A stretch of 17,873 bases of DNA, taken from assembly GCA_964528035.1 (NCBI GenBank), contig CAZGQY010000078.1, positions 1 through 17,873 of the forward strand, read 5' to 3'. This document shows, piece by piece, positions 1-8,857 of this stretch. This DNA is from CAZGQY01 sp964528035 (GTDB lineage Bacteria; Pseudomonadota; Gammaproteobacteria; Methylococcales; UBA1147). The notes under the pieces were generated by a model. It saw nothing but the letters and a program-made list of their open reading frames with translations. It did no database searches and was not told where the DNA came from. Within the stretch, counting starts at the first letter, position 1. Each line of letters opens with the position of its first letter. Position numbers and translations under genes: made by a program.

Positions 1-1551
1 ATGAGTTCATTTGCATTTTTTAGGCATTATATTGTTAATGGGGTATTGTTTTTTTTCCTCGTTAGCCTGTTCACAGTAGACGGATTGGCGTATGCCGAAG
101 GCACAAGCGGTCCGGTCAGAGTGAGCATTCAAAATCGGTCGAACAGTAGTTTAAGCAATACACCGCTGACCTTCGGTCAAGTGTTTTCGGTGGGAGAAAT
201 CGGAAAAGGCGAGTCAATTGACGCTCGCATTGTAGAAACCGGCCAAGCGCTAACGATTCAGAGCGATGCGAAAGCGACGCATAATGATGAGTCATTACGT
301 CACACCGTCCTGTCGACCGTGCTGCCGAGCATCAATGCAAATGAAAAACTGACAGTCGAACTGTCCGCTGGAAGCGGAACGGGCACCACGAGCGCGATTA
401 ACCTGGCGGATTTGTTGGCGACCGGATACGATGCCGTAGTGCGTATTACCCTGGGTGGAACGGTGTATACCTCGTCGGCTCGATCGCTGCTTGAAAAAGG
501 CCCTGGAAAAGTCTGGTTGAGTGGAAGCCAGGCGACAGAATGGCTGGTTCATGACGACAAAGGAGTCAGAGACAGCAGCGGCAATGCCCATCCGCATGTC
601 ATGGCCCGGTTTGCAATACGTGCGTATGCAAATGGCGGGAGCATCATCAATGTACTCACCGATGTTAGCGTAGAAAACAACTGGACCTACGAGTCTGGCC
701 CGACGAATCGAAGCTACGACGTATCCATCACAATAAACGGCAGTCAGGTTTATAGCAAGAACAGCCTGCCGCATTATCATCACTCTCGCTGGCACAAGAA
801 GTTTTGGACCGCGGGAGAGCCGCCCGTACATATCGGCTATGACCCGCATCAACTGATGGCGACCGGCGCGGTGTCTAATTATGACCCTAATCTGGTTTAC
901 AACACCGACCCCAGTCAACTGCAGACCTATGTGGGTCGCACAATCGAACCCATGGAAATTGGCCTGGCAGAGCGATACATGCCGGATACCGGGGCGCATA
1001 TTGATATAGGCTTATTGCCCCGCTGGGCCGCAATGTGGTTACTGAGCCAGGATTACTGGGCGAAGAAAACCACGGTAGACCAAGGGGGAGCCGGGGGTTC
1101 GTGGTCGATCCATTATCGAGATAAAGGGACGGATTTACCGGTATCGTTGGACGATTACCCGTATTTATGTTCTGCGGACAAGTGCAACTATGGGGATACG
1201 GTGAACCCCTCGACCGGCAAATCGGAAGCGGCGGCGGCGTGTTCAGGGTGTGGCAATCCATCTACACATGACAAGGCCCATCAACCCTCGTTTGCCTATC
1301 TGCCGTATTTGATCACAGGAGAATACTACCTGTTGGAAGAGCTGCAATTCTGGGCGAACTACAACATGCTGGATGGCACCCCGGCGTACCGAGGCTATGA
1401 AAAAGGCACGTTTTCAGGGCAGGTCCGTGGTCAGGCCTGGTCGATGCGAGAACTGGCCCGGGCGGCGTACATCACGCCGGATAGTCATCCGCTGAAAGCG
1501 TATTTTGTGAATAAGGTCGAGAACAACATCAGCCGCTATACGTATAAGTAT
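1..1551 (+). CDS. Giant secreted multidomain protein, N-terminal part (5' side of assembly gap)
   Basis: This is the 5' part (517 residues) of a gene that continues at 1652 after the run of Ns. The ATG is the first base of the window, so no upstream signals can be seen. Residues 1-32 look like a Sec signal peptide: a hydrophobic stretch at about 12-26 and a likely cut after Ala-Tyr-Ala (30-32). Residues about 38-250 are beta-rich. They are followed by a His/Trp-rich motif (258-269, HYHHSRWHKKFW) and then a helical region containing GQVRGQAWSMRELARAA (473-489), which resembles an alpha/alpha-toroid sugar-processing fold. The order (beta barrel, then helical toroid) recalls YetA/PcRGLX-type exo-rhamnogalacturonan lyase proteins, but I cannot confirm that family. 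Four cysteines (390, 395, 414, 417) could form disulfides or bind metal. The function is therefore a guess: a secreted glycan-active enzyme. Confidence 0.75.
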
Positions 1552-1651
1552 NNNNNNNNNNNNNNNNNNNNNNNNNNNNNNNNNNNNNNNNNNNNNNNNN
1601 NNNNNNNNNNNNNNNNNNNNNNNNNNNNNNNNNNNNNNNNNNNNNNNNNNN
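1552..1651. other. Assembly gap of 100 Ns
   Basis: Exactly 100 Ns, the customary placeholder for a scaffold gap of unknown size. The frame open before the gap (codons starting at 1, 4, 7...) is not the one open after it (codons starting at 1652). 100 is not a multiple of three, so reading straight through 100 bases gives the wrong frame and a false stop at 1759-1761. If the gene is intact, the true missing length is a multiple of three. Confidence 0.98.
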
Positions 1652-4600
1652 GGCGGCTATGCGGATCAGCCGACGGGTTATCCCTCGAACCTGCAGCCGG
1701 CGTTAGCGATCGCGAAGGATACGGGAATACCTGGAGCGTCAGAAGCCTGGGCACGATTTGAGAGTCGATCTGTAAAGCCGGACTATTCTGGCTATCCGAA
1801 TTTTGCAGTGGTACCGCGCAACACACCGATAACGGGTGGCGGCGGGAGCACGCCGAACAATCCACCGATCGCCAGGGCGGGCAGTGATATCAGTATCATC
1901 GATAGCGATGACAATGGTAGCGAGACGGTGACATTAAATGGTGATGCCTCGAGTGATTCGGATGGCACGATTGTCAGTTATCGCTGGAAGAATGGCGCTA
2001 CAGAACTCGGCAGTGGCTCGGAGATATCGCCGTCCATAGCGGTGGGCACCCATACGGTCACGCTGACGGTGGAAGATGATCGAGGCTGGACGGACAGTGA
2101 TACCGTTCAGGTGATTGTGACATCACCGTCTGGATCGTCCGGTAGCGGAGGCACAGGTAGCGGAGGCACAGGTAGTGGTGGCACAGGTAGTGGTGGCACA
2201 GGTAGTGGTGGCACAGGTGGTGGTGGCACAGGTGGTGGTTCGACATCCGGATCGGGTTTGGTTGGAAACTGGAACTTTGATGAAGGTCAGGGAACGATCG
2301 CCTCGGATAGTACAGGGTCGAATCACGGTGCCTTGGTCAATGGCCCGGTCTGGGAATCTGGCGCTCTCAGGTTTGATGGAGTTAATGATTATGTTGACTT
2401 AAAAAAAATGGATATACCTGACGGAACAGGCATGAGTATTAGCATTTGGTATAAAGCCGATAATTTTAATGCTTCAGATGCTCGGTTTTTGTCGAAAGCC
2501 AATGGGACTTCTGACCAGGATCATCTATGGATGTTAAGTGCCCTAAATGGAACTTCTCTGCGATTTCGCCTAAAAACCGATAATCAAACTACAACGCTGG
2601 TTAGTCCTGCTGGAGGAGTGATCGCGGGTTCATGGCACCATGTGGTTGCAACTTATGACGGTCAGTCTATGAAGTTGTACAGAGATGGGCAGGAAATTGC
2701 CAATCAGGCTAAAACAGGAAGTGTCGACAAAGATCCTAATATGGGTGTTGTGATCGGTGCTCAACCTGGAGATATTGGCAGTAGGAATTTTGATGGTTTG
2801 CTGGATGATGCCCAGATATTTAATCGAGCGCTGACAATAACAGAAATACAGGCATTATCAGGAACGGGTCCAAGTAGTGGTGGAAGTGGTGGCGGTACTG
2901 GCGGGTCTTCAGGCAATATTCCGCCTACTGCTGAAGCGGGGGTGAGCCAAACTATTGTTGATTCCGATGATAATGGTGTTGAATCTATATCCTTGGATGC
3001 CAGTGGATCGCAAGATTCTGACGGCATAATTGTAGATTACTCCTGGGCGAATGAAGCAGGAACAGTCTTATCAACAGAAAAGTCGCCTAGCATTTCACTA
3101 GGGCTTGGAACTCATATTATTACATTGACTGTCGTTGATAATCTGGGTGCAACAGATAGCGATACGGTAGCGATTAGTATCAATAAGATTGGAGGGGAAG
3201 TCTGTACTGCAACCTCCGGTAGCAGTTCTTCTAGTGGTGGCGGAACTGCGTCCCCTGTAGCTACTGCCGTGAACAGTAATGCATCTTCTGATCGACAGGC
3301 GATTGATAATCTGGCACCAGGTCAGTGGTATGAGGTTCAGGGATCTCGAATGGATAAGGTTTACCCTGGTTCGATACCGTCAGGCGATCCGGCTACAATC
3401 ATGGTGGCATGGAGCGGTGGTGTTTATGATTCAAATAATGACCGACTCATGGTTTTTGGTGGTGGTCATACCGACTATGCAGGCAATGAAGTCTATGCAT
3501 TCGATATTAATTCTTTAGCGTGGAGTCGATTGAGTAACCCATCGGCACCTAGGGACGCCGATCGATATAGCGATGGAACCCCTACTTCTCGACATACCTA
3601 TGATTCGATGAAATTCGTTCCTGCATTGAATTCAATGTGTTCGTTTGGAGTGGGTTCAAGGTGGCAAATTGGTTATCCCTCCAATGTTTCGGATTGTTTT
3701 GATGTGGGAACCGGTCGATGGTTTCAAATTCCTAACGTGCCTCGTTCTTCGGCGGGACCTGGGCATAGGACGGCATATGATCCGAATACAGGCCTGATTT
3801 ACCATCATGGTGGATCAACGGGTAATGCGGGGATCAGCGTGTTTGATCCGTCATCTAAGAAGTGGGTGGCGACATACAATGGTGTTTCCTGGATGCAGGT
3901 TAATGCTACCGCAGCGTTTGATCCAAAACGCAATAAGATGATTTCTATTGGTGCCGGTGAGGCGTTTGTATGGGATATCGGTGCGGGTTCATATACCGCC
4001 AAGCCGTTGAATACTTCTGGTGCAAATGGAATTGTGGGGTCTCAGGCTCCTGGGGTTGTGTATGACCCAGTCATTGATCGTTTTGTGGCCTGGTCTGGGG
4101 GTGGTAGTGTCTATACCTTGAATATGGATACTCTTGTATGGAGTCAGGTTTCCTTGACCAATAGCGTCAGACCAGGACCTGGGCAGAGTCGTGGAACCTA
4201 TGGTCGATTCCAGTACATCCCATCAAAAAATCTTTATGTTGCTGTTAATGAAACCAAAAAGAATGTTTTCTTTTTCAAGTTGAGTAATGGTTCCGGTACG
4301 GGTGGTGGAAGTGGTGGTACTGGCAGTACAGGTGGTGGCGAAAGCTGCACACCAGAAAATCAACCTCCTACTGCGAATGCGGGCAATGATCTTCTTGTTA
4401 CCGATGCAGATGATTCTGGTGCAGAAAATGTTGAATTAAACGGCTTAAATTCCAGTGATATTGATGGTTCGATTGTTAGTTATCAATGGTTAAAGAATGG
4501 CAGTGAAATTGCTACTGGTTCAAAGCCTGTGGTTTCGTTAACAACGGGTGAACACAATATTACCCTGGTTGTAACGGATGATTATGGTGATACTTCTGCG

Positions 4601-7600
4601 GATACGGTTACCGTGAATGTTAAGCCAGCTACGATACCATCATCGAATAAAGCTCCGATTGCTAATGCCGGGCCGGATAAAACAGTTACAGATGCGGATG
4701 GAGACGGTAGTGAATCTGTAGCGCTAAGCGCGGCCGGGTCAAGTGATTCAGATGGATCGATTGTTAGCTATAACTGGAGGGACAATGGTAAGAAAATTTC
4801 CAGTCTGTCAGAAGATAATGTCACACTGAGTGTTGGTGAACACGTTTTAGTGTTAACTGTTGTTGACAATGAAGGTACTACCGGTCAGGACACGGTCATT
4901 GTGACAGTCGAGTCAGGCGGTACCGGTGGTGGTTCGGGTTCAGGCAATGTTCTTCGGGTTGGTTCAAGCAGAACCTATAAAAGACCGAGTGATGCAGCAG
5001 CAGTTGCTCAAACAGGAGATACCATTGAGATTGATACGGAATTATATCTGGATGATGTTGTTGTCTGGAGAACTAATGGCATCAATATTAAGGGAGTTGG
5101 TGGAAGACCTCATATTAAGTCGACCAAAACAATTCTTTATCAACCGGGTAGTGATAAGGCGAATGGTCAGGGTACCTGGGTTGTGAAGGGTCAAGATATC
5201 ACCATTGACAATGTCGAAATATCCGGGACCAAGGTAACGGATGAGAATGGAGCGGCGGTTCGTATTGAAGGACAAAACTTAACGATCAAAAATTCATATT
5301 TCCATCACAATGAAAATGGATTATTGGGCGGTGGTGGAATTTTAACCATCGAGAATACCGAGTTTGCCTACAATGGAACTGGAGATGGGTTTACTCACAA
5401 TATGTATATTGATACTGGAGACACCTTAATCCTGAAAAATAGTTATTCGCATCATGCCAGCATTGGTCACAATGTAAAATCCAGGGCGCAGAAAAATTAT
5501 ATTCTCTACAACAGGATTGAAGATCAGGATGGTACCGCGAGTTATCAAATTGATATACCGCAGGGTGGACAAACCTTTATTATCGGTAACTCAATTCAAC
5601 AGGGGCCCAATAATGATAATCCAACTATTATTGCCTATGGTGCAGAAGGAGGTAGTAAAGGATTTAACCCGATTCGCGAGCTAAACGTTTCCAGTAATAC
5701 GGTTGTTAATGATCATTACAAAGGCCAGTTTTTGTCAATATCCGGTAGTCCTACGCAGGTAATTAAAAATAACCTGTTTGTTGGAGCAGGCAGCTTGGGC
5801 GTGAGTCTGGACAGTTCGAATATGAAGACTGATAATCCGGGATTTGTTGATCGAGCTGGTTTTGACTTCCATTTGACCGGTACTTCGCCCGCAGTGGATC
5901 AAGGGTATTCACCAGGTAGTACAAGCGCTGGTTATCCGTTGACTCCTTCATATCAATACGTACACGTTGCCAGTAGTGAAGCGAGGTCTGTAGCGGGTTC
6001 CTCAATCGACTATGGGGCGTTCGAGTACGGTAACGGTGGGTCCGGTGGAGGCAGCAATCAAGCACCGGTAGCTGCTGCAGGAAACGATCAGACTGTTAAA
6101 GATGTGAACGGTGACAATGTCGAAACTGTTGATCTAAAAGACGCTGGTTCTAATGACCCCGATGGCAATATTGTTAAATATGAATGGCTGGTTGCCGGTC
6201 AGAATAAAACGGGTAAGGAAGTGTCGCTAGCATTAGCTGTAGGCCAACATATTGTAACGCTTAAAGTAACTGATAATGATGGAGCGAGCAGTACGGATAC
6301 ATTAGTTGTTACAGTGCAACCAGCGGATACGGGTAGCAGCAATACGGCTCCGACAGCGGTAATTTCTGTTGCTGAGAATGCTTATGTAAGTGAAGTTGTT
6401 GAGGTTTCAGGTGCGAAAAGTTCAGATGTGGATGGCGATAATTTAAGTTATACCTGGCAGTTACAGGGCCCATCTGGCAGCACTTCGTCTTTGAACAAAA
6501 AAGATGGTGACGCTGTCTCGTTTACGCCCGATGTTGTCGGTGGCTATGAATTGACCTTAGTAGTGAACGACGGAACAGAATCAAGCGAGGTAGTAAAAGA
6601 GACTGTACAGGTCAGTGACGAGGCGGTGACGGAAGGATTGGTTGCACACTGGAAATTGGACGAATCGACGGGTTCCACTGCGACAGATAGTGTTAACAGT
6701 TTTGACGGGGGATTGGCGAATGGGCCAACCTGGTCGCCAGGCGTTGGACACGATGGCGGAGCTCTAAAATTCGATGGAAAAGATGACTATGTTGATCTGA
6801 GGGGCATGGATATCCCGAAAGGTACGGGAATGACTATAAGTTTGTGGTACAACGCGGATAATTTTGCGACATCGGATGCGCGGTTTATCTCAAAAGCGAA
6901 TGGTGTCCAGGACAGTAATCATCTTTGGATGTTAAGCGCTTATAAGGGTACATCACTTCGCTTTCGTCTAAAAGCGGGGGACAAGACATCAGTTCTTGTA
7001 AGTCCGGCAGGAAATTTGACGACGGGTAAATGGCAGCATGTTGTTGCTACCTACGACGGTTCATTCATGAGGTTGTATAGAGACGGAGTGCAAATTGCCA
7101 GTTTAGCTAAGACAGGAAGTAGGAATGAAGATCCAGGTATGGGTGTTGCGCTGGGAGCACAGCCTCAAGGTGCTGGCGGCAGACATTTTGATGGATTAAT
7201 GGACGATGTGCGAATCTACAATCGAGCGTTGAGCGCCGCAGAAATCCAGGCAATGGTTGATAATGGATCGGGCGAGGGTAGTGTAAATCGCCTACCTGTG
7301 GCAAATGCCGGTTCGGATCGCAGTATTTCCGATCAGGATCGTAACGGTACGGAAGACGTGGTTCTGGACGGTAGAGGATCAGTTGATCCTGATGGGAAGA
7401 TTGTAAGTCATGAATGGACGTTGCCGGGTGGTGAAGTCATTTCAGGCGAAACAGTTACGGTTCGTTTGGCTTCCGGCATGAAGCATACCATCAAGCTGGT
7501 GGTTACAGATAATGAAAATGCGACTGGTAGCGATACTGTCGTTATTCACGTTAAGGGTAAGAAAGTCCATTCCTTAGTGAGTCCGACAGCAGGGTCAACG

Positions 7601-8140
7601 CTGAAAACGGACAAGATTACCTTCACTTGGGATGATTATGGAGACGCTAAGGAATCATGGGCCTTACAAGTAGGTACTACCTCGGGTGGAAAGGAGGTTT
7701 ATAAGAAAATACTGGATGGCAGTGTGAAATCTCATACGGTTTATGGTTTGCCAGCGAATGGTAACACCTTATTTGTAAGGCTGTTTTCACGTAAGACAGC
7801 AACATCCACGTGGGAATATACAGACGACACCTTTAAGACGGCGAAATTAGAGAAGCCTTATATCTATTATCCTGCTCGTGGTTCCAGATTGAGAACCGCT
7901 GCTACATTTAGGTGGAAAGCGAAAGGCCGTAACGTGCGTCTTTGGAAATTGTACGTCGGTAGCCGTCGAGGTAGTAAAAACATATATGGTCGTACACTCC
8001 GAGGAAGTACGAGCAACGCGAGAGTGACTCGAATACCAGCAAATGGTCGAGGTGTTTGGGTACGGTTGTATTGGAAATCATCTTCGACATCTCCCTGGCA
8101 GCGTCGCGACTATTATTACAAGGGTCCGAAAAAAAGATAA
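1652..8140 (+). CDS. Giant secreted multidomain protein, C-terminal part (PKD / LamG / beta-propeller / beta-helix)
   Basis: This continues the gene starting at 1: 2162 residues from the gap to the TAA. The first residues (GGYADQPTGYPSNLQPALA...) look like the end of the helical N-terminal domain, so no new start is needed; the first ATG would be an in-frame GTG/ATG inside the domain. Domains by nucleotide: PKD1 about 1856-2130; Gly/Ser/Thr linker 2141-2250; LamG1 2255-2860; PKD2 2917-3185; kelch/galactose-oxidase-like propeller 3290-4290; PKD3 4359-4625; PKD4 4647-4915; right-handed parallel beta-helix (pectate-lyase-like) 4945-6035; PKD5 6055-6320; PKD6 6340-6620; LamG2 6637-7265; PKD7 7285-7555; two beta-sandwich repeats 7566-7850 and 7853-8137, the last very rich in Arg/Lys and ending GPKKR. 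PKD and LamG domains commonly bind polysaccharide or cell surfaces. The whole is probably an extracellular polysaccharide-binding or degrading protein, or an adhesin. No dockerin, LPXTG or Por-type sorting signal was recognised. Confidence 0.9.
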   Translation, partial: GGYADQPTGYPSNLQPALAIAKDTGIPGASEAWARFESRSVKPDYSGYPNFAVVPRNTPITGGGGSTPNNPPIARAGSDISIIDSDDNGSETVTLNGDASSDSDGTIVSYRWKNGATELGSGSEISPSIAVGTHTVTLTVEDDRGWTDSDTVQVIVTSPSGSSGSGGTGSGGTGSGGTGSGGTGSGGTGGGGTGGGSTSGSGLVGNWNFDEGQGTIASDSTGSNHGALVNGPVWESGALRFDGVNDYVDLKKMDIPDGTGMSISIWYKADNFNASDARFLSKANGTSDQDHLWMLSALNGTSLRFRLKTDNQTTTLVSPAGGVIAGSWHHVVATYDGQSMKLYRDGQEIANQAKTGSVDKDPNMGVVIGAQPGDIGSRNFDGLLDDAQIFNRALTITEIQALSGTGPSSGGSGGGTGGSSGNIPPTAEAGVSQTIVDSDDNGVESISLDASGSQDSDGIIVDYSWANEAGTVLSTEKSPSISLGLGTHIITLTVVDNLGATDSDTVAISINKIGGEVCTATSGSSSSSGGGTASPVATAVNSNASSDRQAIDNLAPGQWYEVQGSRMDKVYPGSIPSGDPATIMVAWSGGVYDSNNDRLMVFGGGHTDYAGNEVYAFDINSLAWSRLSNPSAPRDADRYSDGTPTSRHTYDSMKFVPALNSMCSFGVGSRWQIGYPSNVSDCFDVGTGRWFQIPNVPRSSAGPGHRTAYDPNTGLIYHHGGSTGNAGISVFDPSSKKWVATYNGVSWMQVNATAAFDPKRNKMISIGAGEAFVWDIGAGSYTAKPLNTSGANGIVGSQAPGVVYDPVIDRFVAWSGGGSVYTLNMDTLVWSQVSLTNSVRPGPGQSRGTYGRFQYIPSKNLYVAVNETKKNVFFFKLSNGSGTGGGSGGTGSTGGGESCTPENQPPTANAGNDLLVTDADDSGAENVELNGLNSSDIDGSIVSYQWLKNGSEIATGSKPVVSLTTGEHNITLVVTDDYGDTSADTVTVNVKPATIPSSNKAPIANAGPDKTVTDADGDGSESVALSAAGSSDSDGSIVSYNWRDNGKKISSLSEDNVTLSVGEHVLVLTVVDNEGTTGQDTVIVTVESGGTGGGSGSGNVLRVGSSRTYKRPSDAAAVAQTGDTIEIDTELYLDDVVVWRTNGINIKGVGGRPHIKSTKTILYQPGSDKANGQGTWVVKGQDITIDNVEISGTKVTDENGAAVRIEGQNLTIKNSYFHHNENGLLGGGGILTIENTEFAYNGTGDGFTHNMYIDTGDTLILKNSYSHHASIGHNVKSRAQKNYILYNRIEDQDGTASYQIDIPQGGQTFIIGNSIQQGPNNDNPTIIAYGAEGGSKGFNPIRELNVSSNTVVNDHYKGQFLSISGSPTQVIKNNLFVGAGSLGVSLDSSNMKTDNPGFVDRAGFDFHLTGTSPAVDQGYSPGSTSAGYPLTPSYQYVHVASSEARSVAGSSIDYGAFEYGNGGSGGGSNQAPVAAAGNDQTVKDVNGDNVETVDLKDAGSNDPDGNIVKYEWLVAGQNKTGKEVSLALAVGQHIVTLKVTDNDGASSTDTLVVTVQPADTGSSNTAPTAVISVAENAYVSEVVEVSGAKSSDVDGDNLSYTWQLQGPSGSTSSLNKKDGDAVSFTPDVVGGYELTLVVNDGTESSEVVKETVQVSDEAVTEGLVAHWKLDESTGSTATDSVNSFDGGLANGPTWSPGVGHDGGALKFDGKDDYVDLRGMDIPKGTGMTISLWYNADNFATSDARFISKANGVQDSNHLWMLSAYKGTSLRFRLKAGDKTSVLVSPAGNLTTGKWQHVVATYDGSFMRLYRDGVQIASLAKTGSRNEDPGMGVALGAQPQGAGGRHFDGLMDDVRIYNRALSAAEIQAMVDNGSGEGSVNRLPVANAGSDRSISDQDRNGTEDVVLDGRGSVDPDGKIVSHEWTLPGGEVISGETVTVRLASGMKHTIKLVVTDNENATGSDTVVIHVKGKKVHSLVSPTAGSTLKTDKITFTWDDYGDAKESWALQVGTTSGGKEVYKKILDGSVKSHTVYGLPANGNTLFVRLFSRKTATSTWEYTDDTFKTAKLEKPYIYYPARGSRLRTAATFRWKAKGRNVRLWKLYVGSRRGSKNIYGRTLRGSTSNARVTRIPANGRGVWVRLYWKSSSTSPWQRRDYYYKGPKKR
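2141..2230 (+). repeat. 15-bp tandem repeat encoding GSGGT linker
   Basis: Six consecutive 15-bp units, GGTAGCGGAGGCACA and close variants, starting at 2141, 2156, 2171, 2186, 2201 and 2216, followed by a partial unit. They encode GSGGT five times and then GGGGT, forming a flexible linker between PKD1 and LamG1. The units are an exact multiple of three, so changes in copy number keep the frame. Confidence 0.95.
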
Positions 8141-8212
8141 GCTAAGCGGGTATTAACCGAGGAGCTAGCGATTGTTGGCTTGCCCTTCCTTAGTGAAAGT
8201 AAAATAGTGAGT

Positions 8213-8254
8213 AATCAGGAGATTCCGTTTATCGGGTCTCCTGATTTTTATTTT
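8213..8254 (+). terminator. Rho-independent terminator after the giant gene
   Basis: A perfect 10-bp inverted repeat, AATCAGGAGA (8213-8222) and TCTCCTGATT (8237-8246), with a 14-nt loop, followed by a T-rich run (TTTTTATTTT through 8254). It lies 73 bp after the TAA and ends the giant gene's transcript. Confidence 0.85.
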
Positions 8255-8315
8255 GGGCATTTAACAGGTTCAATAAAAAGAAACTACTCAGCAAGTACCG
8301 TGGTTAGGATGCAAT

Positions 8316-8398
8316 CTGTTGGTTGTTCGCGGCGCGTAAATACCTCCCTCCAAGCTCTGATGCAATATCCATGTTGCAGAAAGCCGAGCAATCAACAG
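8316..8398 (+). repeat. Palindromic intergenic repeat, GCGTRAATAC family, copy A
   Basis: An 83-bp unit bounded by an imperfect 13-bp inverted repeat: CTGTTGGTTGTTC (8316-8328) against GAGCAATCAACAG (8386-8398), 11 of 13 paired. Inside are the core GCGCGTAAATACCTCC (8332-8347) and a small stem TGCAA/TTGCA (8361-8365, 8374-8378). The same core, as GACGCGTGAATACATCC, recurs in copy B near 9562 and more weakly on the minus strand near 14886. No coding potential. Confidence 0.6.
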
Positions 8399-8532
8399 CT
8401 TAGATTTTCAGTAAATCATTCGCTGTCTGGTTACAATAAAAATAACAATTGAATAGTACTTTTCTTGGTATTCCTGCTTAAAATTTCTGTTAAGAAAATG
8501 CAGGGAATATGAGTGGAACTTGAATTTTAATA

Positions 8533-8560
8533 TTCACTGACTATGAATTGTGTCTATAAT
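8533..8560 (+). promoter_or_regulatory. Candidate sigma-70 promoter upstream of the cytochrome gene
   Basis: A perfect -10 hexamer TATAAT (8555-8560) with TTCACT (8533-8538; four of six match TTGACA) at 16-bp spacing. It points toward the cytochrome gene about 300 bp downstream, with repeat element D in between. AT-rich surroundings make chance matches possible, so this is only a candidate. Confidence 0.4.
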
Positions 8561-8614
8561 TGGTGCGACAGATCAGGCCCGGGATTGATTCTTTTTTCTG
8601 AATGCATCAGGTTG

Positions 8615-8779
8615 CTAGTACTCCATCACAGTTGTGTTGGGGGATAGGTTATGTCGAGAAGTGGTCAGCTGCTAGCCGCACGAGCGCAGGACTAGTCGGA
8701 CGTGTCAAGCGAGTGCAGCAACGCAGCTGGATGCTTATCGGCTGATATACCCGTCAATACAACAATGATGGAGTACTAG
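8615..8779 (+). repeat. Miniature inverted-repeat element D (165 bp)
   Basis: The ends form a perfect 14-bp inverted repeat, CTAGTACTCCATCA (8615-8628) and its complement (8766-8779). Pairing continues imperfectly for about 12 more bases inward. The reverse complement aligns along its first half with element E (9649-9807): shared words include TAGTACTCC, TTGTATTGAYGGG, AGCCGAYAAGC and CGTTGYTGCA. No ORF of note lies inside. The structure fits a MITE-like non-autonomous element; the transposase source is unknown and no target-site duplication was clear. Confidence 0.75.
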
Positions 8780-8857
8780 ACTAAACAAGGTATGTTTAGG
8801 TGAGAACCAATGGTCGTTGGCTCTGCACTGTAAAATTCACTCATGATGGGGGTGCAA

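Noticed and set aside
295..999. Long minus-strand ORF opposite the giant gene
   Set aside because: It is antisense to clear coding sequence with a signal peptide and has no family features; an artefact of codon bias.
1..1761. A complete 586-residue ORF ending at 1761
   Set aside because: It reads through 100 placeholder Ns into the wrong frame; the frame beginning at 1652 continues the domain and stays open for 6.5 kb.
2141..2230. Possible CRISPR-like array
   Set aside because: Units are contiguous with no spacers and encode a Gly-rich linker in frame.
1808..8140. A separate gene starting at the GTG/ATG near 1808
   Set aside because: The same frame is already open from 1652 with protein-like sequence typical of the end of the preceding domain, so the start is internal.
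8180..8452. A 90-residue ORF after the giant gene
   Set aside because: It runs across the terminator and repeat A, has no ribosome-binding site and no recognisable protein features.
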